64,000 nucleotides of DNA from Pseudomonas sp. MYb60 (GTDB taxonomy: Bacteria; Pseudomonadota; Gammaproteobacteria; Pseudomonadales; Pseudomonadaceae). Positions 26,431-36,487 of this stretch are shown here, one piece after another. How positions within the stretch are numbered: position 1 is the stretch's first letter; each line of letters begins with the position of its first letter. Both the position numbers and the translations under genes were made by a program. The DNA lies in NCBI RefSeq assembly GCF_002979555.1, contig NZ_PCOZ01000003.1, forward strand, positions 248,001 to 312,000. Reading direction: 5' to 3'. The notes beneath the pieces are model-generated. The model ran no database searches. It was not told where the DNA came from and saw only the letters and a list, made by a program, of their open reading frames with translations.

Positions 26431-27128
26431 CAGAGGCCACCCTGTGATGCGGACACCGGGGTGTCGTCGAGGAAGAATTCCCTGGGGTCCGGGGCGTTAT
26501 CTTCCAGGAACGCGGCGTATTTTTTCTTGATCTTGGGCAATTCGTACAACGCTTTCACACCATGTTTGGCTGAGTTGCGGATGACCGAGGACGGGTTGAA
26601 GTAGCCTTCCGCGTTGTCCAGGGTCAGCACGAACGGCGGCAACCCGGCGCGCATCAGCAGGTAGCTAACGATCAGCGAACCGCTGCGGTGGTTGCCTTCG
26701 ATGAACAATTGCGGCTTGCTCAGGATGCGCACGTAGACGCCGGCCGCGCGCTTCCACGGCGATTCGTTGTGGTGCTTGGCGTACCAGCAGTGCAAATCCT
26801 TGATGCCGCCTTCCACATTGTTGAAAAAATGCGCTTCGGTGGCCGTCAGGTGCTGGGCGTATTCCAAGCGACGAACCGGGTCCTTGCCGCACAACACAGT
26901 GGCGTTGATCTCCAGCATCAGGTTGACCTGTTGCAGGTCGAACAGATCGACACCACGGGCGACATAGTCGTCAACCAGGGCATAGCCATCCAGCACGTTC
27001 TGCAGCACTTCGTCCGTCAACGGGTCGCGCGGCTCGGTGAAATCCCGGCTGAGTGCGGCGAAACGGCCCTGCACTTCACGCAGTGCGCGTTCAATCGCGT
27101 GCAAATCAAGACGACGTGGTGCAGACAT
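26430..27128 (-). CDS. divergent Fic-fold-like protein without catalytic His
   Basis: 232 residues, all helical. The segment LFIEGNHRSGSLIVSYLL (about residues 138-155) lines up with the Fic motif HPFx(D/E)GNGRxxR. Phe, Glu, Gly, Asn and the first Arg are kept, but His is Gln, the second Gly is His and the last Arg is Ser. AMP transfer as in typical Fic enzymes is therefore unlikely, although other nucleotide or phosphate chemistry is possible. It starts 32 bases after pstB with no terminator between, in the place where phoU is normally found. Confidence 0.65.
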   Translation of the reverse strand: MSAPRRLDLHAIERALREVQGRFAALSRDFTEPRDPLTDEVLQNVLDGYALVDDYVARGVDLFDLQQVNLMLEINATVLCGKDPVRRLEYAQHLTATEAHFFNNVEGGIKDLHCWYAKHHNESPWKRAAGVYVRILSKPQLFIEGNHRSGSLIVSYLLMRAGLPPFVLTLDNAEGYFNPSSVIRNSAKHGVKALYELPKIKKKYAAFLEDNAPDPREFFLDDTPVSASQGGL

Positions 27129-27160
27129 TGGCAATCCTGGAAAAACAGTGGATGAGTCGG

Positions 27161-27979
27161 TCAGCTGAACTTGCCGCTGATGTAGTCCGAGGTCATTTGT
27201 TCGCGCGGGTTTTCGAAGATCTGCGCGGTCGGGCCCATTTCCACCAGGTAGCCGGTACGCGTGCCCTGGGAAATATCCACCGAGAAAAACGCGGTGGTAT
27301 CCGCCACACGGATCGCCTGCTGCATGTTGTGGGTCACCAGGGCAATGGTGTAGTCCTTTTTCAGCTCGACCATCAGCTCCTCGACACGGCGGGTAGCGAT
27401 GGGGTCGAGTGCCGAGCAGGGTTCGTCCAGCAGCAGCACTTCCGGCTCGGTGGCAATGGCGCGGGCGATGCACAGACGCTGTTGCTGGCCGCCGGACAGC
27501 GACAGGCCGCTGACCTTGAGCTTGTCCTTGACCTCATCCCACAATGCCGCGCCTTGCAGGGCGTGCTTGACGCGGTCGCCCAGGTCGCCCTTGTAGCGGT
27601 TCAGGCGCAGGCCGAACGCGACGTTGTCGAAGATGCTCATCGAGAACGGGTTGGGCTGCTGGAACACCATGCCGATGTAGCGGCGCACCACCACCGGGTC
27701 GACGCCCTTGCCGTAAACGTCCTGACCAAGGAAGTGCACGTGGCCTTCGAAGCGGAAGCCCTTGACCAGGTCATTCATGCGGTTGAGGCTGCGCAGCACG
27801 GTGGATTTACCGCAGCCGGACGGGCCGATGAAACCAGTGATCTTGTTCTTTTCGATCGGCACGTGGCTGTCACGCACCGCCAGGAAGTTGCCGTAGAAAA
27901 TCTTGTCCAGCTTGCAGTCCATGACCACAGGCGCCTGGGTAATCATTGGAGCGGCGATTTGCGCAGTAGAGGCGTTCAA
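27161..27979 (-). CDS. pstB: phosphate ABC transporter ATP-binding protein
   Basis: 272 residues. Walker [10 protein letters not shown] (about 51-59), Q-loop VFQQPNPF, signature [16 protein letters not shown], Walker [15 protein letters not shown]-loop VTHNMQQA. Length and motifs are typical PstB. Fourth gene of pstSCAB. In most Pseudomonas the next gene is phoU; here it is the Fic-like gene. Confidence 0.95.
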   Translation of the reverse strand: MNASTAQIAAPMITQAPVVMDCKLDKIFYGNFLAVRDSHVPIEKNKITGFIGPSGCGKSTVLRSLNRMNDLVKGFRFEGHVHFLGQDVYGKGVDPVVVRRYIGMVFQQPNPFSMSIFDNVAFGLRLNRYKGDLGDRVKHALQGAALWDEVKDKLKVSGLSLSGGQQQRLCIARAIATEPEVLLLDEPCSALDPIATRRVEELMVELKKDYTIALVTHNMQQAIRVADTTAFFSVDISQGTRTGYLVEMGPTAQIFENPREQMTSDYISGKFS

Positions 27980-27998
27980 AATTAAGGTGCTCCCTTTC

Positions 27999-28892
27999 TC
28001 AATACTTGGGCTTGCCGAAAATACGGCTCACGACATTGACGACCAGCACGATCATGACCAGCACCAACGAAGCCGCCCAGGCGAGTTCCAGCTGGTTGTC
28101 GAACGGCATGCCGGAGAAGTTGTAGATCAGCACCGCCAGGGACGCAGTCGGGTTCATCACCGCCAGGTCGCCGTTGTGGTAGATCCAGTAGTTGCTGAAC
28201 AACGCAGTAAACAGCAGCGGCGCGGTTTCGCCGGCGGCACGTGCCACGGCGAGCATGACGCCGGTAAGGATCGCCGGCATGCCGGTTGGCAGGACGATCT
28301 TCCAGATCACTTGAGAGCGGGTGCAGCCCATGCCGTAGGCGGCGTCTTTCATGATCTTGGGCACCATGCGCATCGATTCTTCGGCGGTGAGTACCACGAT
28401 CGGCAGCATCAGCACCGCCAGGGCCACGCCACCGGCAGGCGCCGAGTAGGTGCCAGTGGTCATCACCACCAGGGCGTAAGCGAACACACCGGCCAGGATC
28501 GACGGCAGGCCGGTGAGCATCTTCGCGGCAAACCGCGCAGCGTTCGCCAGCTTGCTGTCCGGGCCCAGTTCGGCCAGGAAGATTGCCGCCATGATGCCGA
28601 CCGGCACGGCGATGGCCGCCGCGATGCCAACCATCACAAAGGTACCCGCCATGGCGTTGCCGAAACCGCCGCCCGTCTCGAAACCGGTGGGCGGCAGCTC
28701 GGTGAACACTTCCAGGCTCAGGCGTGCGCCGCCACGGGTGATCAGCATGTACAACACTGAAATCAGCGGCACGCTGGCCACCAGGGCACCCGCCCAGACC
28801 AGGGTGGTCAGTACCAGGCTGCGCAGGGCACGGCCTTCGAAGCGGCGTTGCAGGCTCGGCAGCGCGGCGATGGGAGACGAAAGGTTAGTCAT
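27999..28892 (-). CDS. pstA: phosphate ABC transporter permease PstA
   Basis: 297 residues with about six membrane spans and the coupling loop [29 protein letters not shown] (about 172-200). Overlaps pstC by four bases (ATGA). Forms the phosphate channel with PstC. Confidence 0.95.
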   Translation of the reverse strand: MTNLSSPIAALPSLQRRFEGRALRSLVLTTLVWAGALVASVPLISVLYMLITRGGARLSLEVFTELPPTGFETGGGFGNAMAGTFVMVGIAAAIAVPVGIMAAIFLAELGPDSKLANAARFAAKMLTGLPSILAGVFAYALVVMTTGTYSAPAGGVALAVLMLPIVVLTAEESMRMVPKIMKDAAYGMGCTRSQVIWKIVLPTGMPAILTGVMLAVARAAGETAPLLFTALFSNYWIYHNGDLAVMNPTASLAVLIYNFSGMPFDNQLELAWAASLVLVMIVLVVNVVSRIFGKPKY

Positions 28893-29857
28893 TGTTTTTG
28901 ACCCCGCTGGGCGTAGAGCATGATCATCGAGCCGAGGATGTTCACCACCAGGGTGATGAACATCAGCACCAGCGCGGCATACATCAACACTTCGATCTCG
29001 GTGGGGCCGGCTTCCGGGAAGTTCAGCGCCAGCAAGGCCGCCAGGGTGTTGGCCGGGGCAAACAGCGACAGCGAAATGTTGTTGGCGTTGCCCACCAGCA
29101 TGGCCAGGGCCATCGTTTCACCCAGCGCCCGGCCAAGGCCTAGCACCAGGGAGCCGAAGATACCGGTGGCGGCGGACGGCACCATGACCTTGAGAATCGC
29201 TTCCCAGTGGGTGGTACCCATGCCGTAGGCAGCCTGTTTGGTTTTCATCGGCACGGCGGTGAGTGCGTCCTGGGACACGGCGGCAATGGTCGGCAGAATC
29301 ATGATCGCCAGGACCAGCGCCGCCGGCAGCAGGCCTGGGCCGCTGAGGGAGGTGCCGAAAAACGGGATCCAGCCCAGTTCGCTGTTCAGCCAGGTCGTCA
29401 GGGGACGAATCGCCGGGATCACCACGTAGATGCCCCACAGGCCATACACCACACTGGGGATGGCGGCGAGCAACTCGACGATGGTGCGAAAGACAGCGGC
29501 CAACTTGGCCGGCAAGAAATCTTGGGTAAGGAAGATCGCCATGCTCACGCCGAAAACCCCGGCGATCAGCAGAGCGATGAAAGCGCTGTACAGCGTGCCC
29601 CAAATAGCCGGCAGAATGCCGTACTTGCCTTGGTTCACATCCCAGACGCTGCCGAACAGCACGTCAAAACCATGCTTTTCCATGCCTGGCAATGCCTTGC
29701 GCCCTACTTCGAAAACCAGCGCAAAAACCACCGCCAGCACCAGCACGACGCCGATGCGTGCAAGCGCACGGAAGGTGCGGTCAACCAAAAAGTCCTTGGT
29801 GGACGGTGGCTGGCAAGCAGAATCCGGGTTACCCGGTACGACGAAAGGTGTGTTCAT
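28889..29857 (-). CDS. pstC: phosphate ABC transporter permease PstC
   Basis: 322 residues with about six membrane spans, a longer N-terminal region than PstA (SACQPPSTKDFLVDRTFRAL), and the coupling loop KQAAYGMGTTHWEAILKVMVP. Lies after an attenuator-like hairpin that separates it from pstS and overlaps pstA. Confidence 0.95.
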   Translation of the reverse strand: MNTPFVVPGNPDSACQPPSTKDFLVDRTFRALARIGVVLVLAVVFALVFEVGRKALPGMEKHGFDVLFGSVWDVNQGKYGILPAIWGTLYSAFIALLIAGVFGVSMAIFLTQDFLPAKLAAVFRTIVELLAAIPSVVYGLWGIYVVIPAIRPLTTWLNSELGWIPFFGTSLSGPGLLPAALVLAIMILPTIAAVSQDALTAVPMKTKQAAYGMGTTHWEAILKVMVPSAATGIFGSLVLGLGRALGETMALAMLVGNANNISLSLFAPANTLAALLALNFPEAGPTEIEVLMYAALVLMFITLVVNILGSMIMLYAQRGQKQ

Positions 29858-29880
29858 TGGCGAGTTCCGGAGCAGAGGGG

Positions 29881-29920
29881 AAAACTCTTCCGGCCAGGCG
29901 TACTGCCCGTGCCGGAAGAG
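29881..29920 (-). terminator. attenuating hairpin between pstS and pstC
   Basis: Read leftward: CTCTTCCGGC, 16-base loop, GCCGGAAGAG, then TTTT. The perfect 10-bp stem and short U-tract should stop part of the transcripts, giving more binding protein than permease, a common design in such operons. Confidence 0.75.
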
Positions 29921-29932
29921 GCCTCGCGAGTC

Positions 29933-30964
29933 TTACTGGATGTTGGCGGATGCTTTGCGAACCTGGTCGACAACCGACGGCGGCAGCGGGATGTAGCCCA
30001 TCGAGTCAGCGATTTTCTGACCTTCGGTCAGGCTGTACTCGACCATGTCACGCATGGCCTTGGCCTTGGCCGGGTTGCCGTTGTCCTTGCGGAAGATCAT
30101 CCAGGTGTAGGACGTGATCGGGTAGGACTTGGCGCCATCCGGGTCCGGCAGCCAAGCCACCAGGCTGTCCGGCATCTTCACGGCGGCCAGTGCTTCGGCA
30201 CCGCTTTCGGCGTTAGGCACGACGTATTTGCCAGCCTTGTTCTGCAGCTCGGCGAAATCGACCTTGGCCAGCTTGGCGAAGCCGTATTCGATGTAGCCGA
30301 TCGAGCCTGGGGTCTGGCGTACAGTGGCGGTCACGCCGTCGTTTTTAGGCGACTTGATGAATTTGTCAGTGGCTGGCCAGTTGACGGTGTTGCCTTCACC
30401 CAATGCCGTCTTGAACTCAGGGTTGATGGTTGCCAGGTGCTTGGTGAACACAGCGGTGGTGCCGCTGGAGTCGGCACGGACCACCACGGTGATTGGCGAA
30501 TCGGTCAGCTTGATGCCTGGGTTGGCGGCGACGATTTGCGGGTCGTTCCACTTGGTGATCTTGCCCAGGAAGATGTTGGAGTACACATCACGCGGCAGCT
30601 TCAGGCCCTTCGGGTTACCCGGCAGGTTGTAGGCCAATACGATTTCACCGGCGGTCATTGGCAGCAGTTGCGCGCCTTCGGCAACCTTGGCGATGTCTTC
30701 GTCTTTCATGGCCGAGTCGCTGGCGGCGAAGTCGACGGTCTTGTTCAAGAAGTCCTGCACGCCTGCGCCGCTACCTTTGGACTGGTAGTCAACGGTCACA
30801 CCGTCGGATTTCTTGCTGAAATCCTTGAACCAGGTGAGGTAGATCGGAGCCGGGAAGCTGGCGCCAGAGCCTGTCAGGCGCACGCTTTCTGCTGCAAAAG
30901 ACAGGGAGGAACCGCACAGCGAAACCGTGACGGCGAGTGCAGCAGACTTCATCAAACTTTTCAT
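29933..30964 (-). CDS. pstS: phosphate ABC transporter periplasmic binding protein
   Basis: 343 residues. Signal peptide of about 24 residues ending SFAA, then LTGSGASFPAPIYLTWF, the phosphate-binding start typical of PstS. Other contact blocks are YQSKGSGAGVQDFL and VRADSSGTTAVFTKHL. Binds phosphate with high affinity in the periplasm. First gene of pstSCAB, behind a Pho box at 31013-31030. Confidence 0.95.
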   Translation of the reverse strand: MKSLMKSAALAVTVSLCGSSLSFAAESVRLTGSGASFPAPIYLTWFKDFSKKSDGVTVDYQSKGSGAGVQDFLNKTVDFAASDSAMKDEDIAKVAEGAQLLPMTAGEIVLAYNLPGNPKGLKLPRDVYSNIFLGKITKWNDPQIVAANPGIKLTDSPITVVVRADSSGTTAVFTKHLATINPEFKTALGEGNTVNWPATDKFIKSPKNDGVTATVRQTPGSIGYIEYGFAKLAKVDFAELQNKAGKYVVPNAESGAEALAAVKMPDSLVAWLPDPDGAKSYPITSYTWMIFRKDNGNPAKAKAMRDMVEYSLTEGQKIADSMGYIPLPPSVVDQVRKASANIQ

Positions 30965-31012
30965 CTAAGAAACTCGTTGTGATTACGGGCTGAGGCAGAG
31001 TGCAGCAGTCTT

Positions 31013-31030
31013 GTTACGGTTTTGTGAACG
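31013..31030 (-). promoter_or_regulatory. Pho box for pstS
   Basis: Read leftward: CGTTCAC-AAAA-CCGTAAC, two 7-base units each with five matches to CTGTCAC around a four-base A spacer, which is the PhoB binding layout. It ends 49 bases before the pstS ATG. PhoB should activate the operon when phosphate is scarce. The same intergenic region carries the ppk2 promoter on the other strand. Confidence 0.7.
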
Positions 31031-31150
31031 TGCAGTGGCAAAACGCCCGTTTTCCTGACTGGGCGTGAGAAAAATCAACGTTTTGTGTAATCCGCCGGTA
31101 ACAAATTGCAACTAACACTGGGCGACTTTCCTACAACGCGAGGGCCGCCC

Positions 31151-32068
31151 ATGTCTTTCACCGATGACACCCTGATCCAGCGCATCCACCGCGAATTGCT
31201 CGACCACAGTGACGAAGAGCTGGAGCTGGAGCTTGCCGAAGACGGCCACGACCTTAATGCACTGTTTGACGACCATGTGCAGGAAGGCACCGAAAAAGAC
31301 GCGCGGCGGGTTTACTTCAGCGAGTTGTTCCGCCTGCAAGGCGAGCTGGTGAAACTGCAGAGTTGGGTGGTCAAGACGGGCCACAAAGTGGTGATTCTGT
31401 TCGAAGGCCGGGATGCGGCCGGCAAGGGTGGCGTGATCAAGCGCATCACCCAGCGCCTGAACCCACGCGTCTGCCGCGTCGCCGCCCTGCCCGCGCCGAA
31501 TGACCGTGAGCAGACCCAGTGGTATTTCCAGCGTTATGTGTCACACCTGCCGGCCGCTGGCGAAATCGTGCTGTTCGACCGCAGCTGGTACAACCGAGCA
31601 GGCGTCGAGCAGGTCATGGGGTTCTGCAATGACGACCAGTACGAAGAGTTCTTCCGCACCGTGCCGGAGTTCGAGCGCATGTTGGCCCGCTCCGGTATTC
31701 AGGTGATCAAGTACTGGTTTTCCATCTCCGACCAGGAACAGCACGTGCGCTTCCTGAGCCGCATCCATGACCCACTCAAGCAGTGGAAACTCAGCCCCAT
31801 GGACCTGGAGTCGCGCCGTCGCTGGGAGGCCTATACCAAGGCCAAGGAAATCATGCTGGAGCGCACCCATATCGCCGAGGCCCCTTGGTGGGTGGTGCAG
31901 GCGGACGATAAAAAGAAGGCCCGGCTCAACTGCATCCACCACTTGCTGGGGCAGATGCCTTACGAGGAAGTGGAACTGCCGGTGGTCGAGTTGCCACAGC
32001 GCGTGCGGCAAGAGGACTATTCCCGCAACCCCACTCCGCCGGAACTGATCGTGCCGCAACGCTACTGA
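31151..32068 (+). CDS. ppk2: polyphosphate kinase 2
   Basis: 305-residue PPK2. Walker A GRDAAGKGG (about 82-90), Walker B FDRSWYNRAGVE, and the lid arginine region RFLSRIHDPLKQWKLSPMD. It interconverts polyphosphate with nucleoside di- and triphosphates. It is divergent from pstS across 186 bases that include the Pho box, which makes a joint response to phosphate plausible. ATG 31151 fits the family start; an upstream TTG-type extension is not supported. Confidence 0.92.
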   Translation: MSFTDDTLIQRIHRELLDHSDEELELELAEDGHDLNALFDDHVQEGTEKDARRVYFSELFRLQGELVKLQSWVVKTGHKVVILFEGRDAAGKGGVIKRITQRLNPRVCRVAALPAPNDREQTQWYFQRYVSHLPAAGEIVLFDRSWYNRAGVEQVMGFCNDDQYEEFFRTVPEFERMLARSGIQVIKYWFSISDQEQHVRFLSRIHDPLKQWKLSPMDLESRRRWEAYTKAKEIMLERTHIAEAPWWVVQADDKKKARLNCIHHLLGQMPYEEVELPVVELPQRVRQEDYSRNPTPPELIVPQRY

Positions 32069-32099
32069 TCCACTTTGTCCACTGCCCCAGCGGGCGATG

Positions 32100-32124
32100 G
32101 TGGGAGGGACTTGCTCCCTCCCAC
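32100..32124. repeat. REP-like palindromic element
   Basis: GTGGGAGGGA-CTTGC-TCCCTCCCAC, a perfect 10-bp hairpin of the kind repeated many times between genes in the P. fluorescens group. It lies between the converging ppk2 and trehalose synthase genes and may act as terminator and mRNA stabiliser. Confidence 0.7.
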
Positions 32125-32140
32125 GCTTGACCTGGGTGGC

Positions 32141-34207
32141 TCAAGACAGTGGCGTGCTGCTGATGACACGCAGTGCCAAGCCTTCATAGGCATCCAGGGT
32201 AATAGTGAATTCGCCCTCGGCGGTCAAATCCCCTTCCACACGCTCGTTGATGATGTCCACCACCAAACCGGCCGCGATGTCTGGCAGGTGCAGGGTTTCG
32301 GTAATCGGCGTAGCGCCAAAATTCAACGCGGTGATTTGCGTGCCCTTGCCGGCCGGCAATTCATGCACCATCACCAGCAGCCCCGGGTGCTGCACGTCCG
32401 GCACCAGGATCTGGCGACTCGCGGCGATATCGTAGGCGCGGCGGACGGCGAGGATTTTCTGCAACTGCGAGGCGAAGGACTCCGGATCCTGCAACTGGCT
32501 GTTGAGGCTGCCATACAGCGTTTTTGACCGCGGCATCTGCCCCGCCGACAACTCAGCGTGCGGGTTCAGGTCCACCAGGTCATAGGCGCCGCGGTGAATC
32601 CAGCGCGTATCGCCATCCTGCATCAAATGCTCGACCGCTTCAGGCGCCAACGGCAAGGCGCCCACCAAGTCCCATCCGGACAACGCAAACACTCCCGGCT
32701 GCATGGCGTTGTACATCACCAGCAGCAGGTGGATCTGGCGAATCTGCTCGATATCCGCTGGGGTGATCGCGTCCAGGTCACGAATGCCCAGCGCCGCGGT
32801 AATGATACTGGCGGTGGTGCACGACACCCCGTTGGTCACGAACTTGAGGTTGTACGGCGCATGCTCGCCGGCCAGGCGCTCATACATCTGCTCGCGAATA
32901 TGCTCGCGCAGGATATTGCCGGGGAACGTCTGGCCCTGATAGAGGAACGTGTCGTGGGCGTGCAGGGTCCAGAAATGCACCAGTTCCAGGGTCAGCTCAT
33001 CGTGGTTCTGCAGGGCGTGGATCAATGAACCAGGGTCGATGCCCAGGCTGTGCATCTGGCGCAGCATCAGGCGCAGGAATTCGGTATCGCCCATCAGCAA
33101 CGCATGCTGGTAGGCCGGCCGGGTGATGAAGTCGTAGGACAGATCGGCGCCGCCGTGGGACATGGCAGCGATGTCGTCCACCGTAAGGTTCAACTCCTGG
33201 AAGCTGAAACCGCCGGCCTTGCGGATCGCCCCGCCGATCAACTGGTTGCCGGTGATCGACAGCGGGTGGCTTTCGGACCAGGCATTGCCCTCGAGCTTGC
33301 GCTCGACGCCAAGAAAACCGTTGGCGTCCAGGCGCAGGATCTTCGCGCCCATCACATCGATGGCATGCAGGGCATCGCCGATGATCATCTGCTGCGCGGC
33401 GAACGTCGGGTCCAGCCAGTTGAGTGACGGCTGGCCTTCCTTGAAATAATGCAGGTACACCCAACGGCGCGGTTTGCCATCCACCCCGACCACCACGGGC
33501 GTGGCGCTCCAGTCGGTTTCCTTGACGCCGGGTTCGAAAAAGATCACGCGCTGCAACTGCCCGACGATGTAGTGTTTGTCCCGCAGCGTATCCACCTGGA
33601 CCGGGCTGAGGTTCTGCGCATCGCGGCCTTCAGCGACGTCGGGCAGCAGCGGCCAGTCTTCCTCGCGGATTTCCACCATGTGGTAGAGGCCGGGGTAATC
33701 CTCATACGCCATCTCGGCCAGGCGAAAGTCCGCGCCCTTGCCGGTATGGGACGGGATCACGTCGTCAATGATCACCGCGTTGTGCGCCGCCGCCATGCGC
33801 GTCATGGCCTGCAACTGGGCTTCGGTGCCCAGTTGGGGGTCGATGTCGAAGCTGATGCGGTCGAAATTGCCATCGATGGTCGGCGTGTGGCGCGTGCCAC
33901 TGAGGCCGCCGGATTTTTTCAGCGGGCCGTTGTGAATGCCCTGGATGCCAATCTTCGACAGCGCATGCCACAGGCTTTCATCGCCCAAGGCCTCCAGTAC
34001 CGTGCCGCCGTCACGGGTGACGATGGACGCCGGGTACGCGGTAAACCACACCGACGACAGCGCGGTCGCATCCCGAGGCCGCGTCTGGGCATACGGCTGC
34101 TGCCACAACCGGCCCTGGCCCGAATACAGCTTGGCGCGCTGGCGTGCTGCGTGCAGCATCGATTGTTCCACCAGCCAGCTCACATGGTTGTTTTCAGCCG
34201 CCGTCAT
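32141..34207 (-). CDS. treS: trehalose synthase (GH13, P. stutzeri type)
   Basis: 688 residues. GH13 barrel with nucleophile Asp in [11 protein letters not shown], acid/base Glu in [12 protein letters not shown] and the third acid in LQNHDELT, then a beta-sandwich C-terminal domain. The whole sequence resembles the trehalose synthase described from P. stutzeri, which interconverts maltose and trehalose by moving the glucosyl link within one molecule, and not the actinobacterial TreS type. AGGGAC precedes ATG 34207. Possible link to the glgA-treZ-malQ genes near the end of the window. Confidence 0.85.
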   Translation of the reverse strand: MTAAENNHVSWLVEQSMLHAARQRAKLYSGQGRLWQQPYAQTRPRDATALSSVWFTAYPASIVTRDGGTVLEALGDESLWHALSKIGIQGIHNGPLKKSGGLSGTRHTPTIDGNFDRISFDIDPQLGTEAQLQAMTRMAAAHNAVIIDDVIPSHTGKGADFRLAEMAYEDYPGLYHMVEIREEDWPLLPDVAEGRDAQNLSPVQVDTLRDKHYIVGQLQRVIFFEPGVKETDWSATPVVVGVDGKPRRWVYLHYFKEGQPSLNWLDPTFAAQQMIIGDALHAIDVMGAKILRLDANGFLGVERKLEGNAWSESHPLSITGNQLIGGAIRKAGGFSFQELNLTVDDIAAMSHGGADLSYDFITRPAYQHALLMGDTEFLRLMLRQMHSLGIDPGSLIHALQNHDELTLELVHFWTLHAHDTFLYQGQTFPGNILREHIREQMYERLAGEHAPYNLKFVTNGVSCTTASIITAALGIRDLDAITPADIEQIRQIHLLLVMYNAMQPGVFALSGWDLVGALPLAPEAVEHLMQDGDTRWIHRGAYDLVDLNPHAELSAGQMPRSKTLYGSLNSQLQDPESFASQLQKILAVRRAYDIAASRQILVPDVQHPGLLVMVHELPAGKGTQITALNFGATPITETLHLPDIAAGLVVDIINERVEGDLTAEGEFTITLDAYEGLALRVISSTPLS

Positions 34208-34352
34208 AAGCCCAGTCCCTGTCGTCTTGAAATGGTGTTCGTAGACATATGAGGGGCATGGGGGCCAATCGTTGCATTGGAAACGACAAAGCGGCCGCAG
34301 CCACCCTGCAGGCGCAAGCTGGCTCGCAACAGTCGTCAGCGCCGATGCGCGC

Positions 34353-35156
34353 CTACAAGGGCCCGGTGAGGTAACCGATGAACAAGCGGAATAGCTCGGC
34401 ATTGGTGGAGATGTCGAGGCGTTGGTAGATGTTGTGTTTGTGCACCTTCACGGTGCCTTCGGAAATATTCAGCACCGCCGCGATGGAGGTGCTGCTGTGG
34501 CCTTGCAGGATCAGCTTGGCGATGTAGCGTTGGGTCTCGGTGAGTTGGCCCTGGAGGATATGCACGAAGGCGTCCTCGGAGCGTGCGTCGGTGCTCTCGG
34601 TGTTGGAGTAGAAATCGCTGTGCCGGAGCCGGCAGTGCAACTCCAGCAAGGCGCTGATCACCGGTGCGAGGGATTCCAGGGCCTTGATCTCGCTGGACAG
34701 GAACGCACCATTCCTGAGGTTGCGCATCAGCGAATACACAATCGCCACGCGTGGCTGTACCGGCACGATAAAGCCGATCTCCTCGATCTGCGTGCCGTGC
34801 TCGGACGACACGCAGGGGTGCAGGTCCTGGGAAATGGAAAACCCCGAGGAAAAGAAGCAGTCCGGCGCCAGGTCACTCATGCGCCATACCCCGGCCGGGT
34901 GGTCGTTGATGCAGGCCACGTAGAACGGGTCAAGCAAGTACCCGCCCCGGATGTAGGCGCTGAGGGTCTTGTCCGGCACCGACTTGTTGTAGCCGTTGTG
35001 GAACAGCAAGGGCGACTGGTTGAAGCGGAACAGGTAACCGCAACTCATCTCGAAACCCAAGGTGGCTCGAAGCGCGGAATCGATACTCGCCCCCAGGCGA
35101 TCGGTGCCCACGGCACCGATCAGGGTCGAGAGCATCTGCGCGTCTGCGTCTCTCAT
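34353..35156 (-). CDS. LuxR family transcriptional regulator
   Basis: 267 residues. The N-terminal 190 residues are an unrecognised sensor domain. The C-terminal HTH is clear: [45 protein letters not shown]. No autoinducer-domain motif (W/Y/D set of LuxR) is evident, so it is probably not a quorum sensor. It follows the EutH-like permease by 17 bases on the same strand and is the likely regulator of that unit. A GTG three codons earlier is another start. Confidence 0.8.
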   Translation of the reverse strand: MRDADAQMLSTLIGAVGTDRLGASIDSALRATLGFEMSCGYLFRFNQSPLLFHNGYNKSVPDKTLSAYIRGGYLLDPFYVACINDHPAGVWRMSDLAPDCFFSSGFSISQDLHPCVSSEHGTQIEEIGFIVPVQPRVAIVYSLMRNLRNGAFLSSEIKALESLAPVISALLELHCRLRHSDFYSNTESTDARSEDAFVHILQGQLTETQRYIAKLILQGHSSTSIAAVLNISEGTVKVHKHNIYQRLDISTNAELFRLFIGYLTGPL

Positions 35157-35173
35157 GGTGTGCACACTTCTGG

Positions 35174-36406
35174 TCAGGTCAATTCGGGCGTGCCCACTGG
35201 CAACCGCTGCTGGCGGTCTTGTTCCCCGAGTTCGAGGGCCTTGGGCACGGCCAACCAGTAAGCAAGTGCCATGCCGAGCAGACCGCCACCGAGTTTACCG
35301 ATAATCAGCGGCAGGATCAGCGAAGGCTGGAAGTTGGCCGAATAGGCCAGGTGATCGCCAAACGTAAAGGCTGCGCACACCGAAAACGCGATGACCAGCA
35401 CCTTGTCCTTGGGCGGCATGTCGGCCACCAGGCGGAACATCGCAAGGATGTTCGCCGAGGCCGCCAACAGGCCCGCAGCGCCCACCGCAGACAGCCCGAG
35501 CAGCGCCGCCGCCTTTTCGATAGGCCGCGACAGGTAGCGCTTGATCAAGTACACCATCGGGAACGCACCGCACAGCATGATGCCCACATAGCCAGCGATT
35601 TCCAGCGCGCGGAACTGGTCTTCCTTGTCGGCGATGATCGGCGCAAAACCCCAGGTGCCGAACACCGTGCTGAAGAACTGGGTGAAGTACTCGACGATGG
35701 ACGCGACCAGCACCAGTGTTACCGCGCCATACACTACCTGGCCGAGGCGCAGGAACACCGCCACCATCAGGTTCGGCAGGTAACGCAGGGCCGCCGCCAG
35801 GGCAAAGCAGAACAGGATCAGCGGCATCAGGTTGCGCACCAGCATGCCCAGGTCGAAATGCAGCGCCTGGGTAGCCGCACCGAACGTGGAGATGTCCGGG
35901 CGCACGCCGATGCCAAGGTATTCGATGGCCATCGCAATCATGATGATGCTGATCGGGATGCTCAGCAGCCCGGCCATGATGCCCAGCGCCATGTACTTGT
36001 GGTCGGCCTTGGCCAGCATCGCCAGGCCCACTGGAATCACGAAGATCACCGTGGAGCCAGACTGGAAGCCGGTGATCAGGCCAAGTATCCAGCCTTCCGG
36101 ACTTTGCGACAGCGCGTGGGCCAATTGGTAGCCGCCCAGGTCGGCCGCAATGAAGATCGGCCCGGCGATCCCGGCGTCCGAGCCCATGGCCAGGAACATC
36201 GGCGCTAACAGTTGGGTAATGAAGCTGGTGATGAACGGGATGGCGGCCATGATGCCGGCGACGGGGAGGAAGATCGGGCCGATGCTGTGGATGCCGGCAT
36301 TGAACTCTTTGGCCAGCTCGGATTCGGCGCTGAACACTGATGCGAGTCCGCCGATGACGGCGCACACCATGATGACGTAAATGACATACGTGCCTATATG
36401 TTCCAT
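35174..36406 (-). CDS. EutH-type (ethanolamine) permease
   Basis: 410 residues with about eleven membrane spans. The start (YVIYVIMVCAVIGGLASVF...ELAKEFNAGIHSIGPIFLPVAGI) and FGDHLAYSANF near the end are those of EutH, which lets ethanolamine enter the cell. No ethanolamine ammonia-lyase or other eut gene is nearby. Instead a LuxR regulator and a short-chain dehydrogenase flank it, so the substrate may be another small amine or alcohol. Confidence 0.8.
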   Translation of the reverse strand: MEHIGTYVIYVIMVCAVIGGLASVFSAESELAKEFNAGIHSIGPIFLPVAGIMAAIPFITSFITQLLAPMFLAMGSDAGIAGPIFIAADLGGYQLAHALSQSPEGWILGLITGFQSGSTVIFVIPVGLAMLAKADHKYMALGIMAGLLSIPISIIMIAMAIEYLGIGVRPDISTFGAATQALHFDLGMLVRNLMPLILFCFALAAALRYLPNLMVAVFLRLGQVVYGAVTLVLVASIVEYFTQFFSTVFGTWGFAPIIADKEDQFRALEIAGYVGIMLCGAFPMVYLIKRYLSRPIEKAAALLGLSAVGAAGLLAASANILAMFRLVADMPPKDKVLVIAFSVCAAFTFGDHLAYSANFQPSLILPLIIGKLGGGLLGMALAYWLAVPKALELGEQDRQQRLPVGTPELT

Positions 36407-36487
36407 TGCAGCCTCTGCTATTTAGAAAGTTATTGTTGGCAGATTGGAGTTGCAGAAGGTGTTCTTATTGGCGGTCAGTTGTCTGAC

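Noticed and set aside
29207..30982. Long rightward open frame (591 codons) over pstC and pstS
   Set aside because: Antisense to pstS and pstC. The translation is His/Gly/Arg-rich without any motif.
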